In this document: positions 52,602 through 62,770 of the stretch, piece after piece | Numbering within the stretch: the first letter of the stretch is position 1 | Layout of the letters: every line of letters starts with the position of its first letter | Source: Bacillus sp. FJAT-25509 | GTDB lineage: Bacteria; Bacillota; Bacilli; Bacillales; Bacillaceae_G | Assembly (NCBI RefSeq): GCF_001420605.1 | Contig: NZ_LJIZ01000023.1 | Coordinates: forward strand, 1-64,000 | Length of the DNA: 64,000 bases | Direction of reading: 5' to 3' | Translations under genes and position numbers: made by a program | The notes under the pieces: model-generated | What the model was told of the DNA's origin: nothing | Databases searched by the model: none | Seen by the model: the letters and a program-made list of their open reading frames with translations, nothing else

Positions 52602-53560
52602 GTTAGTTGTACTCGATTATTTGCGAATTTACCTTGCCAGCTATTTCTACGTTCAAACTCACGATCAATTGCATTCAATACTTCCCATTTTTTTAAGCTC
52701 CACATTGGTCCGATTAATAAGTCAGGTGGACCGTCTCCAGTAATACGATGTACGATTACATCACTTGGAATGATTTCAAGCTGATCAACGACTAAGTTAA
52801 TATAAGCGTCAAAATCCATGAATTCAACTAGTCCTTTTTCATATTGCTTCATCATTGCCGTACCTTTTAATAGGTGAAGTAAGTGAATTTTAATTCCTTG
52901 GATATCAAGTTTAGCAACTTCCAACGCAGTTTCCATCATCATTTCTGGTGTTTCAAGAGGTAACCCGTTAATAATATGTGAACAAATACGGATGTTGTGC
53001 TTTCTTAATTTTTCTACGCCTTCTACGTAAGTTTTATAATCATGTGCACGGTTAATAATATTTGCAGTTTTTTCGTGAACAGTTTGTAATCCTAATTCAA
53101 CCCATAAATAAGTTCGTTTATTTAAATCTGCAAGATATTCAACGACATCATCTGGTAAACAATCCGGTCTTGTTGCGATTGATAAACCTACTACGCCTTC
53201 TTGCTCTAATATTGGTTCGAACTTTTGTTTTAATACTTCTACTGGTGCGTGAGTATTTGTGTATGCTTGGAAATAGCCTAAGTACTTTCCGTTTTGCCAT
53301 TTCTCATGCATTTTATCTTTTATTTTATGAAATTGAGTTACAACATCCTCAGCTCGATTACCTGCAAAGTCGCCCGAACCAGATGCGCTACAAAAAGTAC
53401 AACCCCCAAACGCAACTGAACCATCTCTATTTGGACAATCAAATCCAGCGTCAATTGAAACTTTAAAAACTTTTTCGCCAAATTGTTGTCTTAAATGATA
53501 ATTCCACGAATGGTATCTTTTATGATCTATTGTATATGGAAAAGGATTGTTTTTTGTCAT
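52598..53560 (-). CDS. ytqA: Radical SAM protein YtqA (TIGR01212 family)
   Basis: The 320-aa radical SAM protein has the cluster-binding cysteines C42, C54 and C57 in DCPNRDGSVAFGGCTFC, the Elp3-like spacing. Recent work, as I recall, links YtqA (MnmL) to conversion of cmnm5s2U to nm5s2U in tRNA, the step before YtqB. GGGAGGG lies upstream of the ATG. It is the first gene of the ytqA-ytqB operon. Confidence 0.9.
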   Translation of the reverse strand: MTKNNPFPYTIDHKRYHSWNYHLRQQFGEKVFKVSIDAGFDCPNRDGSVAFGGCTFCSASGSGDFAGNRAEDVVTQFHKIKDKMHEKWQNGKYLGYFQAYTNTHAPVEVLKQKFEPILEQEGVVGLSIATRPDCLPDDVVEYLADLNKRTYLWVELGLQTVHEKTANIINRAHDYKTYVEGVEKLRKHNIRICSHIINGLPLETPEMMMETALEVAKLDIQGIKIHLLHLLKGTAMMKQYEKGLVEFMDFDAYINLVVDQLEIIPSDVIVHRITGDGPPDLLIGPMWSLKKWEVLNAIDREFERRNSWQGKFANNRVQLT

Positions 53561-53747
53561 TCCTCATCCCTCCCTTAATTTAAGTCAATATTATCGATTT
53601 TATCATGCTCTAAAAAGAAAACCAAATGGAAAAACCTTTCTTATTTGTAAAGAAATAATTGTACTCCGATTGAAAGGTTCGGAAATACTATTTTTGAGGT
53701 AACCTACATAACGGATACTTCATTAAAGTCTCAAAGGAGGTATTTTC

Positions 53748-54017
53748 TTGGGAATAACAGATCGCAATTTCGGACAAGAACAAGTACAAAAAGCAAAAGA
53801 AGCGTATGATTACGCAGTAGGACAATTAGAAATTGGAATGAGACAAGAACATTATAATGATATTGAATATTCACAAGCACAAGCAGGTATTGAAGAAGCA
53901 CTTATTGAGCTTGAAAAAGTTGCAAACCTTGCAAATGCAGAAAATAAAGATGAGTTCTATCGTTTACGTAGACAATTAACACAACTACAACATCAAATGA
54001 TTATTACTCCGCACTAA
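53748..54017 (+). CDS. ytzC: DUF2524 family protein YtzC
   Basis: The 89-aa, mostly helical, acidic protein (AYDYAVGQLEIGMRQEHYND, then LEKVANLANAENKDEFYRL) matches the small YtzC family of Bacillus. Function is unknown. The start is TTG at 53748 with AAAGGAGG spaced 9 nt. It is followed 15 nt later by a second small gene. Confidence 0.85.
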   Translation: MGITDRNFGQEQVQKAKEAYDYAVGQLEIGMRQEHYNDIEYSQAQAGIEEALIELEKVANLANAENKDEFYRLRRQLTQLQHQMIITPH

Positions 54018-54032
54018 AGGAGATTAAAGAAT

Positions 54033-54230
54033 ATGCAAGAATACGTACAAGAATATGCGATCCTCGGGAGGAAACCAAAAGTGGTAAAAAAGAAATCTAA
54101 AAGTAATAACCCTGAACAAACAACGAAAAATAAAACGAATACAGAGTTCTCTGGAGAACTTTCTGCAGTAGACCAAGTGAAAATAAATAACGCTAAAAAA
54201 GGTCAACCACAGAGATCAAAGCAGGGATAA
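54033..54230 (+). CDS. Small basic protein (65 aa), function unknown
   Basis: I do not recognise it. The protein is hydrophilic and strongly basic (VVKKKSKSNN near the middle, KKGQPQRSKQG at the end), with no membrane segment, and may bind nucleic acid or be a minor spore protein. AAAGGAG is about 10 nt before the ATG. It lies 15 nt after ytzC and before a terminator, so it is probably in the same transcript. Confidence 0.65.
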   Translation: MQEYVQEYAILGRKPKVVKKKSKSNNPEQTTKNKTNTEFSGELSAVDQVKINNAKKGQPQRSKQG

Positions 54231-54249
54231 TGAAATAGAAAAGCAATCT

Positions 54250-54280
54250 TAAAAGAAGGCATCAGCGCCTTCTTTTTTCT
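54250..54280 (+). terminator. Terminator after ytzC and the small basic protein gene
   Basis: AAGAAGGC and GCCTTCTT form an 8-bp stem with a short loop and a T run. Confidence 0.88.
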
Positions 54281-54460
54281 TTGTTTTTTGGTAATTTTAG
54301 GGTTTATATGATGCTTTCCTAATACTTTCTAGGTTTATTGTCCTTCCTATCTCTCCGCACTCAATGCTTGCCTCTTGAAAGTAGGTCGATTCTCCTCTAC
54401 AATTAATGAGTTAAAGAGATAAAAATAGATAAAAAGGGACAGCTTTGAGGGGAGTAAGGA

Positions 54461-55663
54461 ATGCCAAAAAAACTATGGTTTTTGTTAATCGGTATGATTT
54501 TAAATGTTACAGGTAATTCTTTTTTATGGCCATTCAATACAGTATACATCCATATATATTTAGGAAAGTCCTTGTCTGTTGCAGGGCTTATTTTAATGTT
54601 TAATTCATTGGCTGGTGTATTTGGTAATATGCTGGGGGGCTGGCTATTTGATAAATTTGGAGGATATAGGTCAATCCTAACTGGTATTAGTATTACGTTT
54701 TTGTCGATTTTAGGTTTGGTTATTAATCATTCTTGGACATATTACAGTTGTTTCTTCATAATATTAGGGTTTGGAGTTGGTATTGTATTTCCATCAATGT
54801 ATGCAATGGTTGGAGCGGCATGGCCAGAAGGTGGACGTAAAGCTTTTAATGCAATTTATGTAGCTCAAAATCTTGGTGTTGCGATTGGTACGGCTTTAGG
54901 TGGATATGTTGCGGCTGCTAATATTAATTATATTTTCTCTGCTAATTTGCTATTATATATTGTTTTCTTCTTAGTCGCTTTATTTGGATTTAGAGATATC
55001 GGAGTACCTAAGGAAATAATAGAAACTTCTCCTGTAGAAAAAGCAGAAAAACAAAAATTTTCATTTACTCCTTCAATGAAGGCTTTGATGATTGTTTGTT
55101 GTGCGTACGTTTTATGTTGGTTAGTTTATGTACAATGGCAAACTACGATTGCTACAGAAATGCAGAATCTACACATTGGCTTAAAAAAATATAGTCTGTT
55201 ATGGACTGTAAATGGTGCACTTATTGTAATAGCTCAACCAGTAATATCATCTGCTATTCGTAAATATGCGTTAAGTATGAGAAAGCAAATGTTATTTGGA
55301 ATTGGATTCTTTATCGTTTCGACTATTTTTGTAAGTACTGCAGAACAGTTCTCAATGTTTATGACTGGCATGATCATTTTAACAATTGGAGAAATGTTCG
55401 TATGGCCTGCAGTACCAACAATTGCAAACATGCTTGCTCCAAAAGATCGGATAGGAATGTATCAAGGGATTGTAAATAGTGCAGCAACGGTTGGAAGAAT
55501 GTTAGGACCTGTTATAGGTGGAGCACTCGTTGATACATTTAATATGAGAGTACTATTTATCATTTTAGTTGCCTTTTTATTAATAAGCATGGTTTTCTCT
55601 GTGCTCTATGAAAAATTAGCAAAAAAAGTAGTAAAAGCTGAAAATCAAACTTTTGCTTCTTAA
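54461..55663 (+). CDS. Major facilitator superfamily transporter
   Basis: The 400-aa protein has 12 predicted membrane segments and the MFS loop motif GGWLFDKFGGYRS between segments 2 and 3. Substrate unknown; it resembles the multidrug/metabolite efflux branch. GAGGGGAG lies upstream of the ATG. It is monocistronic, directly before the leuS T-box leader. Confidence 0.87.
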   Translation: MPKKLWFLLIGMILNVTGNSFLWPFNTVYIHIYLGKSLSVAGLILMFNSLAGVFGNMLGGWLFDKFGGYRSILTGISITFLSILGLVINHSWTYYSCFFIILGFGVGIVFPSMYAMVGAAWPEGGRKAFNAIYVAQNLGVAIGTALGGYVAAANINYIFSANLLLYIVFFLVALFGFRDIGVPKEIIETSPVEKAEKQKFSFTPSMKALMIVCCAYVLCWLVYVQWQTTIATEMQNLHIGLKKYSLLWTVNGALIVIAQPVISSAIRKYALSMRKQMLFGIGFFIVSTIFVSTAEQFSMFMTGMIILTIGEMFVWPAVPTIANMLAPKDRIGMYQGIVNSAATVGRMLGPVIGGALVDTFNMRVLFIILVAFLLISMVFSVLYEKLAKKVVKAENQTFAS

Positions 55664-55680
55664 AAATAGGCGATGTATAA

Positions 55681-55709
55681 TTGACCTTTTTCTTTGGTTA
55701 TAATAAAAT
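55681..55709 (+). promoter_or_regulatory. Promoter of the leuS T-box leader
   Basis: TTGACC (55681-55686), a 17-nt spacer and TAAAAT (55704-55709). It lies just before the T-box RNA. Confidence 0.65.
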
Positions 55710-55726
55710 GGTATAAATTAAATCTA

Positions 55727-55965
55727 AATGATCGGCAATGATTGGGAATAGTAGTGAATATGAAGAGGTTTAGAGAGTTGACGGCTGGTGAAAGTCAATC
55801 CATTCTATTCATGAACTCACCCATAAGCCACATTTGTGAACGGTTTTTACCAAGTAATAAATGTCGTGTTCCACGTTACGGAAACAAGTGAATGTATTTT
55901 TACATTAATTTGGGTGGTACCGCGGGAAATCCTCTCGTCCCTTTTGGGATGGGGGGATTTTTTTA
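55727..55965 (+). ncRNA. T-box leader of leuS, leucine specific
   Basis: The conserved T-box GGGTGGTACCGCGG lies at 55912-55925. The specifier loop reads GAA-CTC-A at 55813-55819, so the codon read is CTC, leucine. The terminator AATCCTCTCGTCCC / GGGATGGGGGGATT plus T run covers 55928-55964. Uncharged tRNA-Leu should stabilise the antiterminator and allow leuS expression. Confidence 0.95.
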
Positions 55966-56020
55966 TTTTTAAAGCGCAAGCCACAGCCGAGCCATTTATA
56001 TGAAATAAGGAGGCTATAAA

Positions 56021-58438
56021 ATGAGTTTTAATCATCGTACTATTGAACAGAAATGGCAGAAGTATTGGTTAGAAAATAAAACGTTTAAAACAACTGACGA
56101 TACAAGCAAGCCGAAATTTTATGCACTTGATATGTTCCCTTATCCATCTGGAGCGGGATTACATGTAGGTCATCCAGAAGGGTACACAGCTACTGATATC
56201 CTTTCAAGAATGAAAAGAATGCAAGGCTATAATGTACTTCATCCAATGGGTTGGGATGCATTTGGTCTACCAGCAGAACAATATGCATTAGATACAGGTA
56301 ATGATCCAGCTGAGTTTACTGAAAAGAATATTAATACTTTCCGTAATCAAATTCAGGCTCTAGGATTCTCTTATGATTGGGATCGTGAAGTAAATACAAC
56401 TGATCCTAATTATTACAAATGGACTCAATGGATTTTCCTAAGAATGGTTGAAAAAGGATTAGCTTATGTAGATGAAGTTCCAGTTAACTGGTGCCCAGCT
56501 CTTGGTACAGTTTTAGCTAATGAAGAAGTAATCGATGGGAAAAGTGAGCGCGGAGGACATCCGGTTGAACGTCGTCCAATGAAGCAATGGATCTTAAAAA
56601 TCACAGCTTATGCTGATCGTTTATTAGAAGATCTAGAAGAATTAGATTGGCCTGAAAGCTTAAAAGAAATGCAACGTAACTGGATTGGCCGTTCGGAAGG
56701 TGCTGAAGTTTACTTTAATGTTGATGGATTCGATGAGAAAGTAACTGTATTTACAACTCGTCCTGATACATTATTCGGTGCAACTTATGTTGTATTAGCT
56801 CCAGAACATGATTTAGTAAGTAAAATTACTACAGTAGAGCAAAAAGAAGCTGTTGAAGCATATATCGATTCAGTTAAATCGAAAAGTGATCTAGAGCGAA
56901 CTGATTTAGCGAAAGATAAATCTGGTGTATTCACAGGTGCATATGCAATAAATCCTGTAAATAACGAAAAGCTTCCAATTTGGATTGCTGATTATGTACT
57001 TGCAAGCTATGGAACTGGTGCAGTTATGGCGGTACCTGCACATGATGAGCGCGATCACGAATTTGCAGTTAAATTTAAATTACCAATCATTGAAGTTGTT
57101 GAAGGTGGAGACGTTCAAAAAGAAGCTTACGCTGGAGATGGCAAACATGTTAACTCTGATTTCTTAAACGGTTTAAATAAAGAAGAAGCACTTGGAAAAA
57201 TGATTGAATGGTTAGATTCTTCAAAAGCTGGTGAGAAAAAAGTTACTTATCGTCTACGCGATTGGTTATTCTCACGTCAAAGATATTGGGGAGAACCAAT
57301 TCCAGTAATTTTCTGGGAAGATGGTACGATGACAGTTGTTCCTGATGAGGAATTACCATTAATTCTTCCAAAAGCAGAAGATATTCGCCCAAGTGGAACT
57401 GGAGAGTCACCATTAGCGAATATTGCTGATTGGGTTAATGTAGTTGATCCAGTAACAGGTAAAAAAGGAAGACGTGAAACAAATACAATGCCACAATGGG
57501 GCGGAAGCTGTTGGTATTACTTACGTTATATTGATCCAAATAATAGCGAAGCAATCGCAGATTCTGAATTACTAAAGCATTGGTTACCAGTTGATGTATA
57601 CATTGGAGGAGCAGAGCATGCAGTTCTTCACTTACTATACGCTCGTTTTTGGCATAAATTCCTTTATGATTTAGGTGTAGTTCCTACAAAAGAGCCATTC
57701 CAAAAGCTATTCAACCAAGGAATGATCTTAGGGGAAAATAATGAAAAAATGTCTAAGTCTAAAGGAAACGTTGTAAATCCTGACGATATCGTTGCTAGCC
57801 ATGGTGCTGATACATTACGTTTATATGAAATGTTCATGGGTCCATTAGACGCATCAATCGCTTGGTCAGAAAATGGATTAGATGGTTCTCGTCGCTTCTT
57901 AGACCGAGTATGGCGTTTATTTATCACTGATAACGAAGAACTTTCAGATAAAATTGTTGAAGGTCTTACTTCTAGTAGTCTTGAAAAAACATATCACCAA
58001 ACAGTAAAGAAAGTAACAGAGGACTTTGAAGGTTTACGCTTTAACACTGCAATTTCACAAATGATGGTGTTTATCAATGAAGCATATAAAGCTGACCAAT
58101 TACCAAAAGAAATGGTTGAAGGTTTCGCAAAACTATTAGCACCAGTAGCTCCACATATCGGTGAAGAACTTTGGAGTAAATTAGGTCATAGCGATTCAAT
58201 TTCATATGCTACATGGCCAGCATACGATGAAGCTAAGCTTGTAGAAGACGAAATTGAAATCGTAGTACAAATTAATGGTAAAGTAAAAGCAAAATTACTT
58301 GTTGCAAAAGATGCTTCTCGTGAGCAAATGGAGCAAATTGCATTATCAGACGATGCAGTTAAGGAACAAGTTGAAGGCAAAACTGTTCGAAAAATTATTG
58401 CTGTACCAGGTAAATTAGTCAATATCGTTGCTAACTAA
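56021..58438 (+). CDS. leuS: Leucyl-tRNA synthetase LeuS
   Basis: It charges tRNA-Leu. The 805-aa class I synthetase has the HIGH-type motif HVGH (residues 48-51) and KMSKS (576-580), with a CP1 editing domain between ([12 protein letters not shown]). AAGGAGG lies upstream of the ATG. It is controlled by the T-box leader and closed by its own terminator. Confidence 0.97.
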   Translation: MSFNHRTIEQKWQKYWLENKTFKTTDDTSKPKFYALDMFPYPSGAGLHVGHPEGYTATDILSRMKRMQGYNVLHPMGWDAFGLPAEQYALDTGNDPAEFTEKNINTFRNQIQALGFSYDWDREVNTTDPNYYKWTQWIFLRMVEKGLAYVDEVPVNWCPALGTVLANEEVIDGKSERGGHPVERRPMKQWILKITAYADRLLEDLEELDWPESLKEMQRNWIGRSEGAEVYFNVDGFDEKVTVFTTRPDTLFGATYVVLAPEHDLVSKITTVEQKEAVEAYIDSVKSKSDLERTDLAKDKSGVFTGAYAINPVNNEKLPIWIADYVLASYGTGAVMAVPAHDERDHEFAVKFKLPIIEVVEGGDVQKEAYAGDGKHVNSDFLNGLNKEEALGKMIEWLDSSKAGEKKVTYRLRDWLFSRQRYWGEPIPVIFWEDGTMTVVPDEELPLILPKAEDIRPSGTGESPLANIADWVNVVDPVTGKKGRRETNTMPQWGGSCWYYLRYIDPNNSEAIADSELLKHWLPVDVYIGGAEHAVLHLLYARFWHKFLYDLGVVPTKEPFQKLFNQGMILGENNEKMSKSKGNVVNPDDIVASHGADTLRLYEMFMGPLDASIAWSENGLDGSRRFLDRVWRLFITDNEELSDKIVEGLTSSSLEKTYHQTVKKVTEDFEGLRFNTAISQMMVFINEAYKADQLPKEMVEGFAKLLAPVAPHIGEELWSKLGHSDSISYATWPAYDEAKLVEDEIEIVVQINGKVKAKLLVAKDASREQMEQIALSDDAVKEQVEGKTVRKIIAVPGKLVNIVAN

Positions 58439-58450
58439 ATAGTTAATTCG

Positions 58451-58474
58451 AAAAAACCTCTTATGAGGTTTTTT
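58451..58474 (+). terminator. Terminator of leuS
   Basis: AAAAAACCTC and GAGGTTTTTT form a 10-bp stem with loop TTAT. Confidence 0.9.
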
Positions 58475-58577
58475 CTTTTTTTTATTTCATTTCTGTAAAT
58501 TGAACCATTGAAACGTACTTTTTGCATAGAAAATAATTAGTTGTTAAGATGTTGCTATATAGGGAGGATGAATTAAG

Positions 58578-58874
58578 ATGAATACGATTTCTGCAAATGA
58601 AGTTAAAGAGCGTTTAGAAGCAGGAGAAACGCTATTTTTAGTAGATGTACGAGAGGATTATGAGGTTGAGTATGGGAAAATTCCAGAAGCAGTTCATATT
58701 CCAATGGGGCAAATTCCTAGCAAATTAGATGTTTTTAATAAAGAATTTGAATACATTTTTATTTGTAAGGCAGGCGTTCGTAGTGAGAATGTTTGTGAAT
58801 ATTTAAATGAGCAAGGCTATAAGGCGATCAACATGGAAGGTGGAATGATGGCCTGGGAAGGCGAGATTGAATAA
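58578..58874 (+). CDS. Rhodanese-like domain protein (YtwF-like)
   Basis: The 98-aa single-domain rhodanese has the active-site loop CKAGVRS with C63, and the leading LVDVREDYEV motif. It carries persulfide sulfur to an unknown acceptor in the cytoplasm. GGGAGG lies upstream of the ATG. It is monocistronic and followed by a terminator. Confidence 0.9.
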   Translation: MNTISANEVKERLEAGETLFLVDVREDYEVEYGKIPEAVHIPMGQIPSKLDVFNKEFEYIFICKAGVRSENVCEYLNEQGYKAINMEGGMMAWEGEIE

Positions 58875-58912
58875 AAAAAATTGTCTGTGTCTATACTTTG
58901 TCTAAACTACTG

Positions 58913-58939
58913 AAATCCAACGTTTTTGTTGGATTTTTT
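58913..58939 (+). terminator. Terminator of the rhodanese gene
   Basis: AAATCCAA and TTGGATTT form an 8-bp stem, with loop CGTTTTTG and a T run. Confidence 0.88.
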
Positions 58940-59073
58940 ATTTATTTGATTTAAATTAGGCTAATGTTTTTTGGCATAAGGAATATTAACCATGGAGTTG
59001 TGACATATATTAAAGTAGAACCTCATATATTTTTTCATTGAGGTCTTTGCTTGTTAGAAAGGAGGGGGTTGAT

Positions 59074-59289
59074 TTGCCTAAAACATTAAAAATTGATATT
59101 ACCGATAAAATAATTGGTAAATTTAAAGATGGGCATATGGAATTGTATTCTTCCAAGTATTTAATTGGAAAGTTTTACTTTAAAGACTTAAAACAATCTT
59201 TCGAATTGGCAGATGGATATGTTGAAGAGGATGGACGATTCTATTTATTAGTGAACTTGCAACACGAACAATCGAATGCTCGCCTTTGA
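59074..59289 (+). CDS. Small protein (71 aa), function unknown
   Basis: I do not recognise a named family. The start is TTG at 59074 with GGAGG spaced 8 nt. The protein begins MPKTLKIDITDKIIGKF and contains ELYSSKYLIGKFYFKDL and FELADGYVEEDGRFYLLV, a compact beta-rich, cytoplasmic-looking domain. An upstream TTG at 59038 was not used because it has no ribosome site. The well-formed ribosome site supports a real gene. Confidence 0.6.
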   Translation: MPKTLKIDITDKIIGKFKDGHMELYSSKYLIGKFYFKDLKQSFELADGYVEEDGRFYLLVNLQHEQSNARL

Positions 59290-59313
59290 CCTTAAATTAG
59301 GGACGGTGGATTT

Positions 59314-59487
59314 GTGCCAAAGAAAAATATAATAATTGAAAAGCATAAGTTAAAACTAGAAAATCAGTTTGATTGTTTTTCGAATACAACTATGGCAATA
59401 ACCTTGGGGAATCACAGTTTAGCTTTTTTAAAGTTTCTTATGGATCAATCCTTATGCTTTTCTATATGTAAAGATTATAGGACCTAG
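59314..59487 (+). CDS. Doubtful small ORF (57 aa)
   Basis: GTG at 59314 opens a frame of 57 codons that begins MPKKNIIIEKHKLKLENQF and ends ICKDYRT. The ribosome site is weak (AGGGACGGTGG close to the start). The first part resembles the start of the preceding small gene (MPK followed by hydrophobic residues), so it may be a decayed copy or chance. Low confidence. Confidence 0.25.
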   Translation: MPKKNIIIEKHKLKLENQFDCFSNTTMAITLGNHSLAFLKFLMDQSLCFSICKDYRT

Positions 59488-59523
59488 CGAAAAAAAGTAT
59501 TCGTTCGGTCCTTTGTTTATTCG

Positions 59524-60795
59524 TTAAAAATTCGTTTGAGAGTATTCCGCAGCTGATGCTCCTGCTAATCTACCAGTTACCAAAGCAGCGGTTATGTTAT
59601 AGCCACCAGTGTAACCGTGAATATCTAATATCTCACCACAAAAATAAAGACCATTCATGATTTTAGATGACATTTCTTTTGGATGAATTTCCTTTGTTGA
59701 AACGCCACCACCTGTTACGAATGCTTTTTCAATTGAAAGAGTTCCGTTTACTACAAATGAAAAGCTCTTAAATAATTGGACAAGCTCTCTTAATTTCATA
59801 GTAGCAATTTCATTACAAGGAGTTGACTCTTCAATTCCACATCTTGAAAGCAGAAATAGTAAATATCTTTCAGGTACATAACCTTTTAGTACGTTCTTAA
59901 TCGCTTTTTTAGGTTCTTCTTTTAGAATACTGTTTACTTCTTGAAATAGTGATTCTTCATTTTTCTCTGGGAAACAATCAATCGCCATCGATACATTTTT
60001 TGTTTTAAACTTTTGTTGTACTTTATATACAAATTGGCTACAACGCAGTGCAGCAGGGCCAGAAATTCCAAAATGAGTAAAGAGCATGTCCATTTTATGG
60101 GCAATCACTTTTTTGCCTTTTGGATTTAATACACTTAATTCTATATCTCTTAAAGCCAGGCCTTGTAATGATTTATTTTGAATAAATTCTTCACTTGAAG
60201 TAATCGGTACTTCTGTGGGAAAGAGTTCAGTAATTGTATGACCAGCTTTTTTTGCCCAAGCGTATCCGTCACCTGTCGAACCTGTGTGTGGAACAGATTT
60301 ACCACCTACCGCAAGGACAACACTTTTTGAGTGAATGACTGTTCGATCATTCAATATGATTCCTACTACCTTACCATCTTCATAGATTACGTCTTTAACA
60401 GTTCGATTGGTTTGAATATCTACATGATGCTTTTTTAGTTTTTGCATTAATGCATTTAACACTGATTTTGAGTCATTTGACACAGGAAACATTCTCCCGT
60501 GATCCTCTTCCTTTAATGCGACTCCCATGTTTTCAAAAAACTGTATGATATCCTCGTTATTATATATAGAGAATGCGCTATATAAAAACCGGCCATTTCC
60601 AGGTATATGTTTAATTACTTCCTCAATAGGTAAGCGATTTGTTACGTTACAACGACCACCACCTGATATAAGGAGTTTTTGTCCTAATTTAGTTCCTTTT
60701 TCAAGTAAAAGTACTTTAGCTTTGTTTTCAGCAGCGCTAATTGCAGCCATCAGACCAGAAGTTCCGCCACCAATTACAATCACATCATAAACCAT
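59524..60795 (-). CDS. ytfP: FAD-dependent oxidoreductase, HI0933/YtfP family
   Basis: The 423-aa flavoprotein has the FAD dinucleotide motif [12 protein letters not shown] at residues 8-19, [10 protein letters not shown], and the C-terminal FAD motif [16 protein letters not shown], as in HI0933-type proteins of unknown reaction. The frame is open to 60870, but the conserved N terminus starts at the ATG at 60795. The ribosome site is weak (GAAAG). It is divergent from murJ, as in B. subtilis ytfP-ytgP. Confidence 0.88.
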   Translation of the reverse strand: MVYDVIVIGGGTSGLMAAISAAENKAKVLLLEKGTKLGQKLLISGGGRCNVTNRLPIEEVIKHIPGNGRFLYSAFSIYNNEDIIQFFENMGVALKEEDHGRMFPVSNDSKSVLNALMQKLKKHHVDIQTNRTVKDVIYEDGKVVGIILNDRTVIHSKSVVLAVGGKSVPHTGSTGDGYAWAKKAGHTITELFPTEVPITSSEEFIQNKSLQGLALRDIELSVLNPKGKKVIAHKMDMLFTHFGISGPAALRCSQFVYKVQQKFKTKNVSMAIDCFPEKNEESLFQEVNSILKEEPKKAIKNVLKGYVPERYLLFLLSRCGIEESTPCNEIATMKLRELVQLFKSFSFVVNGTLSIEKAFVTGGGVSTKEIHPKEMSSKIMNGLYFCGEILDIHGYTGGYNITAALVTGRLAGASAAEYSQTNF

Positions 60796-60946
60796 TATTT
60801 CACTACTTTCGTTACAAATTTCTTTTAGTAAGTTTACCATTATTTCAAGTAAGCTCCAACTTCTTATCATTTTTTAATTTTTTCTTTTTAGATGATATGG
60901 TAAGATAGATTAGTTAGTTTGATCGAGAATTGGTAGGAGGCAGTTT

Positions 60947-62566
60947 ATGTCAGATTCAAAGTTGCTACGAGGTACCTTCATATTAACTGCTGGTACATTT
61001 TTAATAAAATTTCTAGGAATGATTTATACATTCCCTTTTTATGCGCTAGTTGGTTCAAAAGGGTCTGCATTATATAATTATGGTTATGTTCCATATACAT
61101 TGTTTATCAGTATAGCTACTGCAGGTGTTCCGTTAGCTGTAGCAAAATTCGTTTCCAAATACAATGCTATTGAAGAATATGAAACAAGTAGAAGGCTTTT
61201 TCATGCAAGTCAGCTACTCCTAATATGTACAGGTATATTTTCGTTTTTAACGTTATATATCATTGCACCTTATATTGCACCTCTTATGATTCCAAAGGAT
61301 TCAAAAGGTAATAGTGTAGAAGATGTTGTTACAGTTATGCGAATAGTAAGTACTGCGTTAATATTAGTACCTTCTCAAAGTTTATATAGAGGTTTTTTCC
61401 AGGGGCATCAATCAACAGGCCCAACTACTGTTTCACAGTTAATTGAACAAATTGTACGTATTGTATTTACACTAGTTGGAAGTTATATCATTCTAAAATT
61501 TATGGGTGGAACAATTACACAAGCAGTAGGGTTATCAACGTTTGCAGCTACAATTGGTGCTGTAGGTGGTATTTTAAATTTACTATGGTATTGGAGAAAG
61601 CGAAAAGTTCATTTAGATGAACTTCTTCCAAAATCAAAAGGATTGATCTATCCTACTAAAATGGAAATGTTTAAAGAGTTATTTTCTTATTCAATTCCAT
61701 ATGTGTTTGTTGGACTTGCAATCCCGTTATATCAGTTAGTGGATCAGTTTACTTACAATAGAGCAATGGAATCAATTGGATTAAAAGATATTGCAGAGAA
61801 TACTTATGTAATGTTTTCATACACAAGTCACAAACTAGTAATGATTCCAGTTTCATTAGCAACGGCATTTGGTTTAACACTTGTTCCTGCTATAACTGAA
61901 GCTTTCGTAAATAAAAATCATAAAAAGCTACAAAGTCAAATTACCCAAACTTACCAAGTTGTATTCTTCCTAACTCTTCCTGCTGTAGTAGGTATATCAG
62001 TTTTGGCTGAGCCAATTTATAGTGCTTTTTATCAAAAAAGTACACTTGGTGGAAGTATACTAGGCTTTTATGCTCCAGTAGCTTTATTGTATTCACTTTT
62101 CACAGTAAATGTAGCCATTTTACAAGGTTTAGATAAACAAAAATATGCGATTATTGGTTTAATAGGCGGAGTAATATTAAAAATTGTTTTAAATGTACCA
62201 TTAATTTATGCATTTAAAACATATGGCGCGGTATTGGCGACCGCATTAGGCTATTCATTTTCAATCGTATACAATTTCTATTATATTCGTAAAAATGCGC
62301 AGTTCTCTTTCAATAAAGTGTTTAGAAGGATTATCTTTATGATTATCTTATCTGGCTTAATGGCCGGAGCGGTTTATGCTGTAGAATACTTATTAGGATT
62401 CTGGTGGACTTATAAAGATGGTCGAATGATTTCAATGTTCCTTGTCATCATTGGAGCAATTGTAGGAGCCGTTGTTTATTTAGGTGTTGCATACAAATTA
62501 AACCTATTTGAAATTATTTTAGGAGCTCGTTTAAATAATCGTTTTAAGTTTGGAAAAAGAGGATAA
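60947..62566 (+). CDS. murJ: Lipid II flippase MurJ (YtgP)
   Basis: The 539-aa polysaccharide-transport-type (MOP superfamily) membrane protein has about 14 hydrophobic segments. B. subtilis YtgP was shown to be the MurJ that moves lipid II across the membrane; this protein has the same length, character and neighbours. Motifs include LVGSKGSALYNYGYVPYTLF and FFQGHQSTGPTTVSQLIEQ. TAGGAGG lies upstream of the ATG. A terminator follows at once. Confidence 0.9.
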   Translation: MSDSKLLRGTFILTAGTFLIKFLGMIYTFPFYALVGSKGSALYNYGYVPYTLFISIATAGVPLAVAKFVSKYNAIEEYETSRRLFHASQLLLICTGIFSFLTLYIIAPYIAPLMIPKDSKGNSVEDVVTVMRIVSTALILVPSQSLYRGFFQGHQSTGPTTVSQLIEQIVRIVFTLVGSYIILKFMGGTITQAVGLSTFAATIGAVGGILNLLWYWRKRKVHLDELLPKSKGLIYPTKMEMFKELFSYSIPYVFVGLAIPLYQLVDQFTYNRAMESIGLKDIAENTYVMFSYTSHKLVMIPVSLATAFGLTLVPAITEAFVNKNHKKLQSQITQTYQVVFFLTLPAVVGISVLAEPIYSAFYQKSTLGGSILGFYAPVALLYSLFTVNVAILQGLDKQKYAIIGLIGGVILKIVLNVPLIYAFKTYGAVLATALGYSFSIVYNFYYIRKNAQFSFNKVFRRIIFMIILSGLMAGAVYAVEYLLGFWWTYKDGRMISMFLVIIGAIVGAVVYLGVAYKLNLFEIILGARLNNRFKFGKRG

Positions 62567-62574
62567 AAATATAT

Positions 62575-62609
62575 GGTGAACCTTCTTTTGTAATGGTTCA
62601 CCTTTTTTT
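62575..62609 (+). terminator. Terminator of murJ
   Basis: GGTGAACC and GGTTCACC form an 8-bp stem with a 12-nt loop and seven T. Confidence 0.92.
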
Positions 62610-62610
62610 A

Positions 62611-62738
62611 CACATTAAGAAAGTAAGTATAAATTGATAGCGGAGAAAACGAAGTAGTAGCCAATTTCAGGAATTAGTGTAATTGCAACTACGCCTCTGA
62701 CTTCGCTAAAAAAGCTCGCTAATTGGCGAGTTTTCTTG
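62611..62738. repeat. Intergenic repeat, copy B (partner at 22214-22328)
   Basis: It begins right after the murJ terminator with CACATTAAGAAAGTAAGTAT and continues AAATTGATAGCGGAGAA, GTAGTAGC, TTGCAACTACGCCTCTG and CTTCGCT, then ends in the hairpin CTCGC-TAATTG-GCGAG plus TTTTCTT. AGCGGAG and GTAGTAGC pair imperfectly with GCAACTAC and CTTCGCT. Its end is 33 nt before the pseudouridine synthase start. Confidence 0.7.
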
Positions 62739-62770
62739 AATTTTTATTTAGAAAGAAAAGGTGCTAATTA

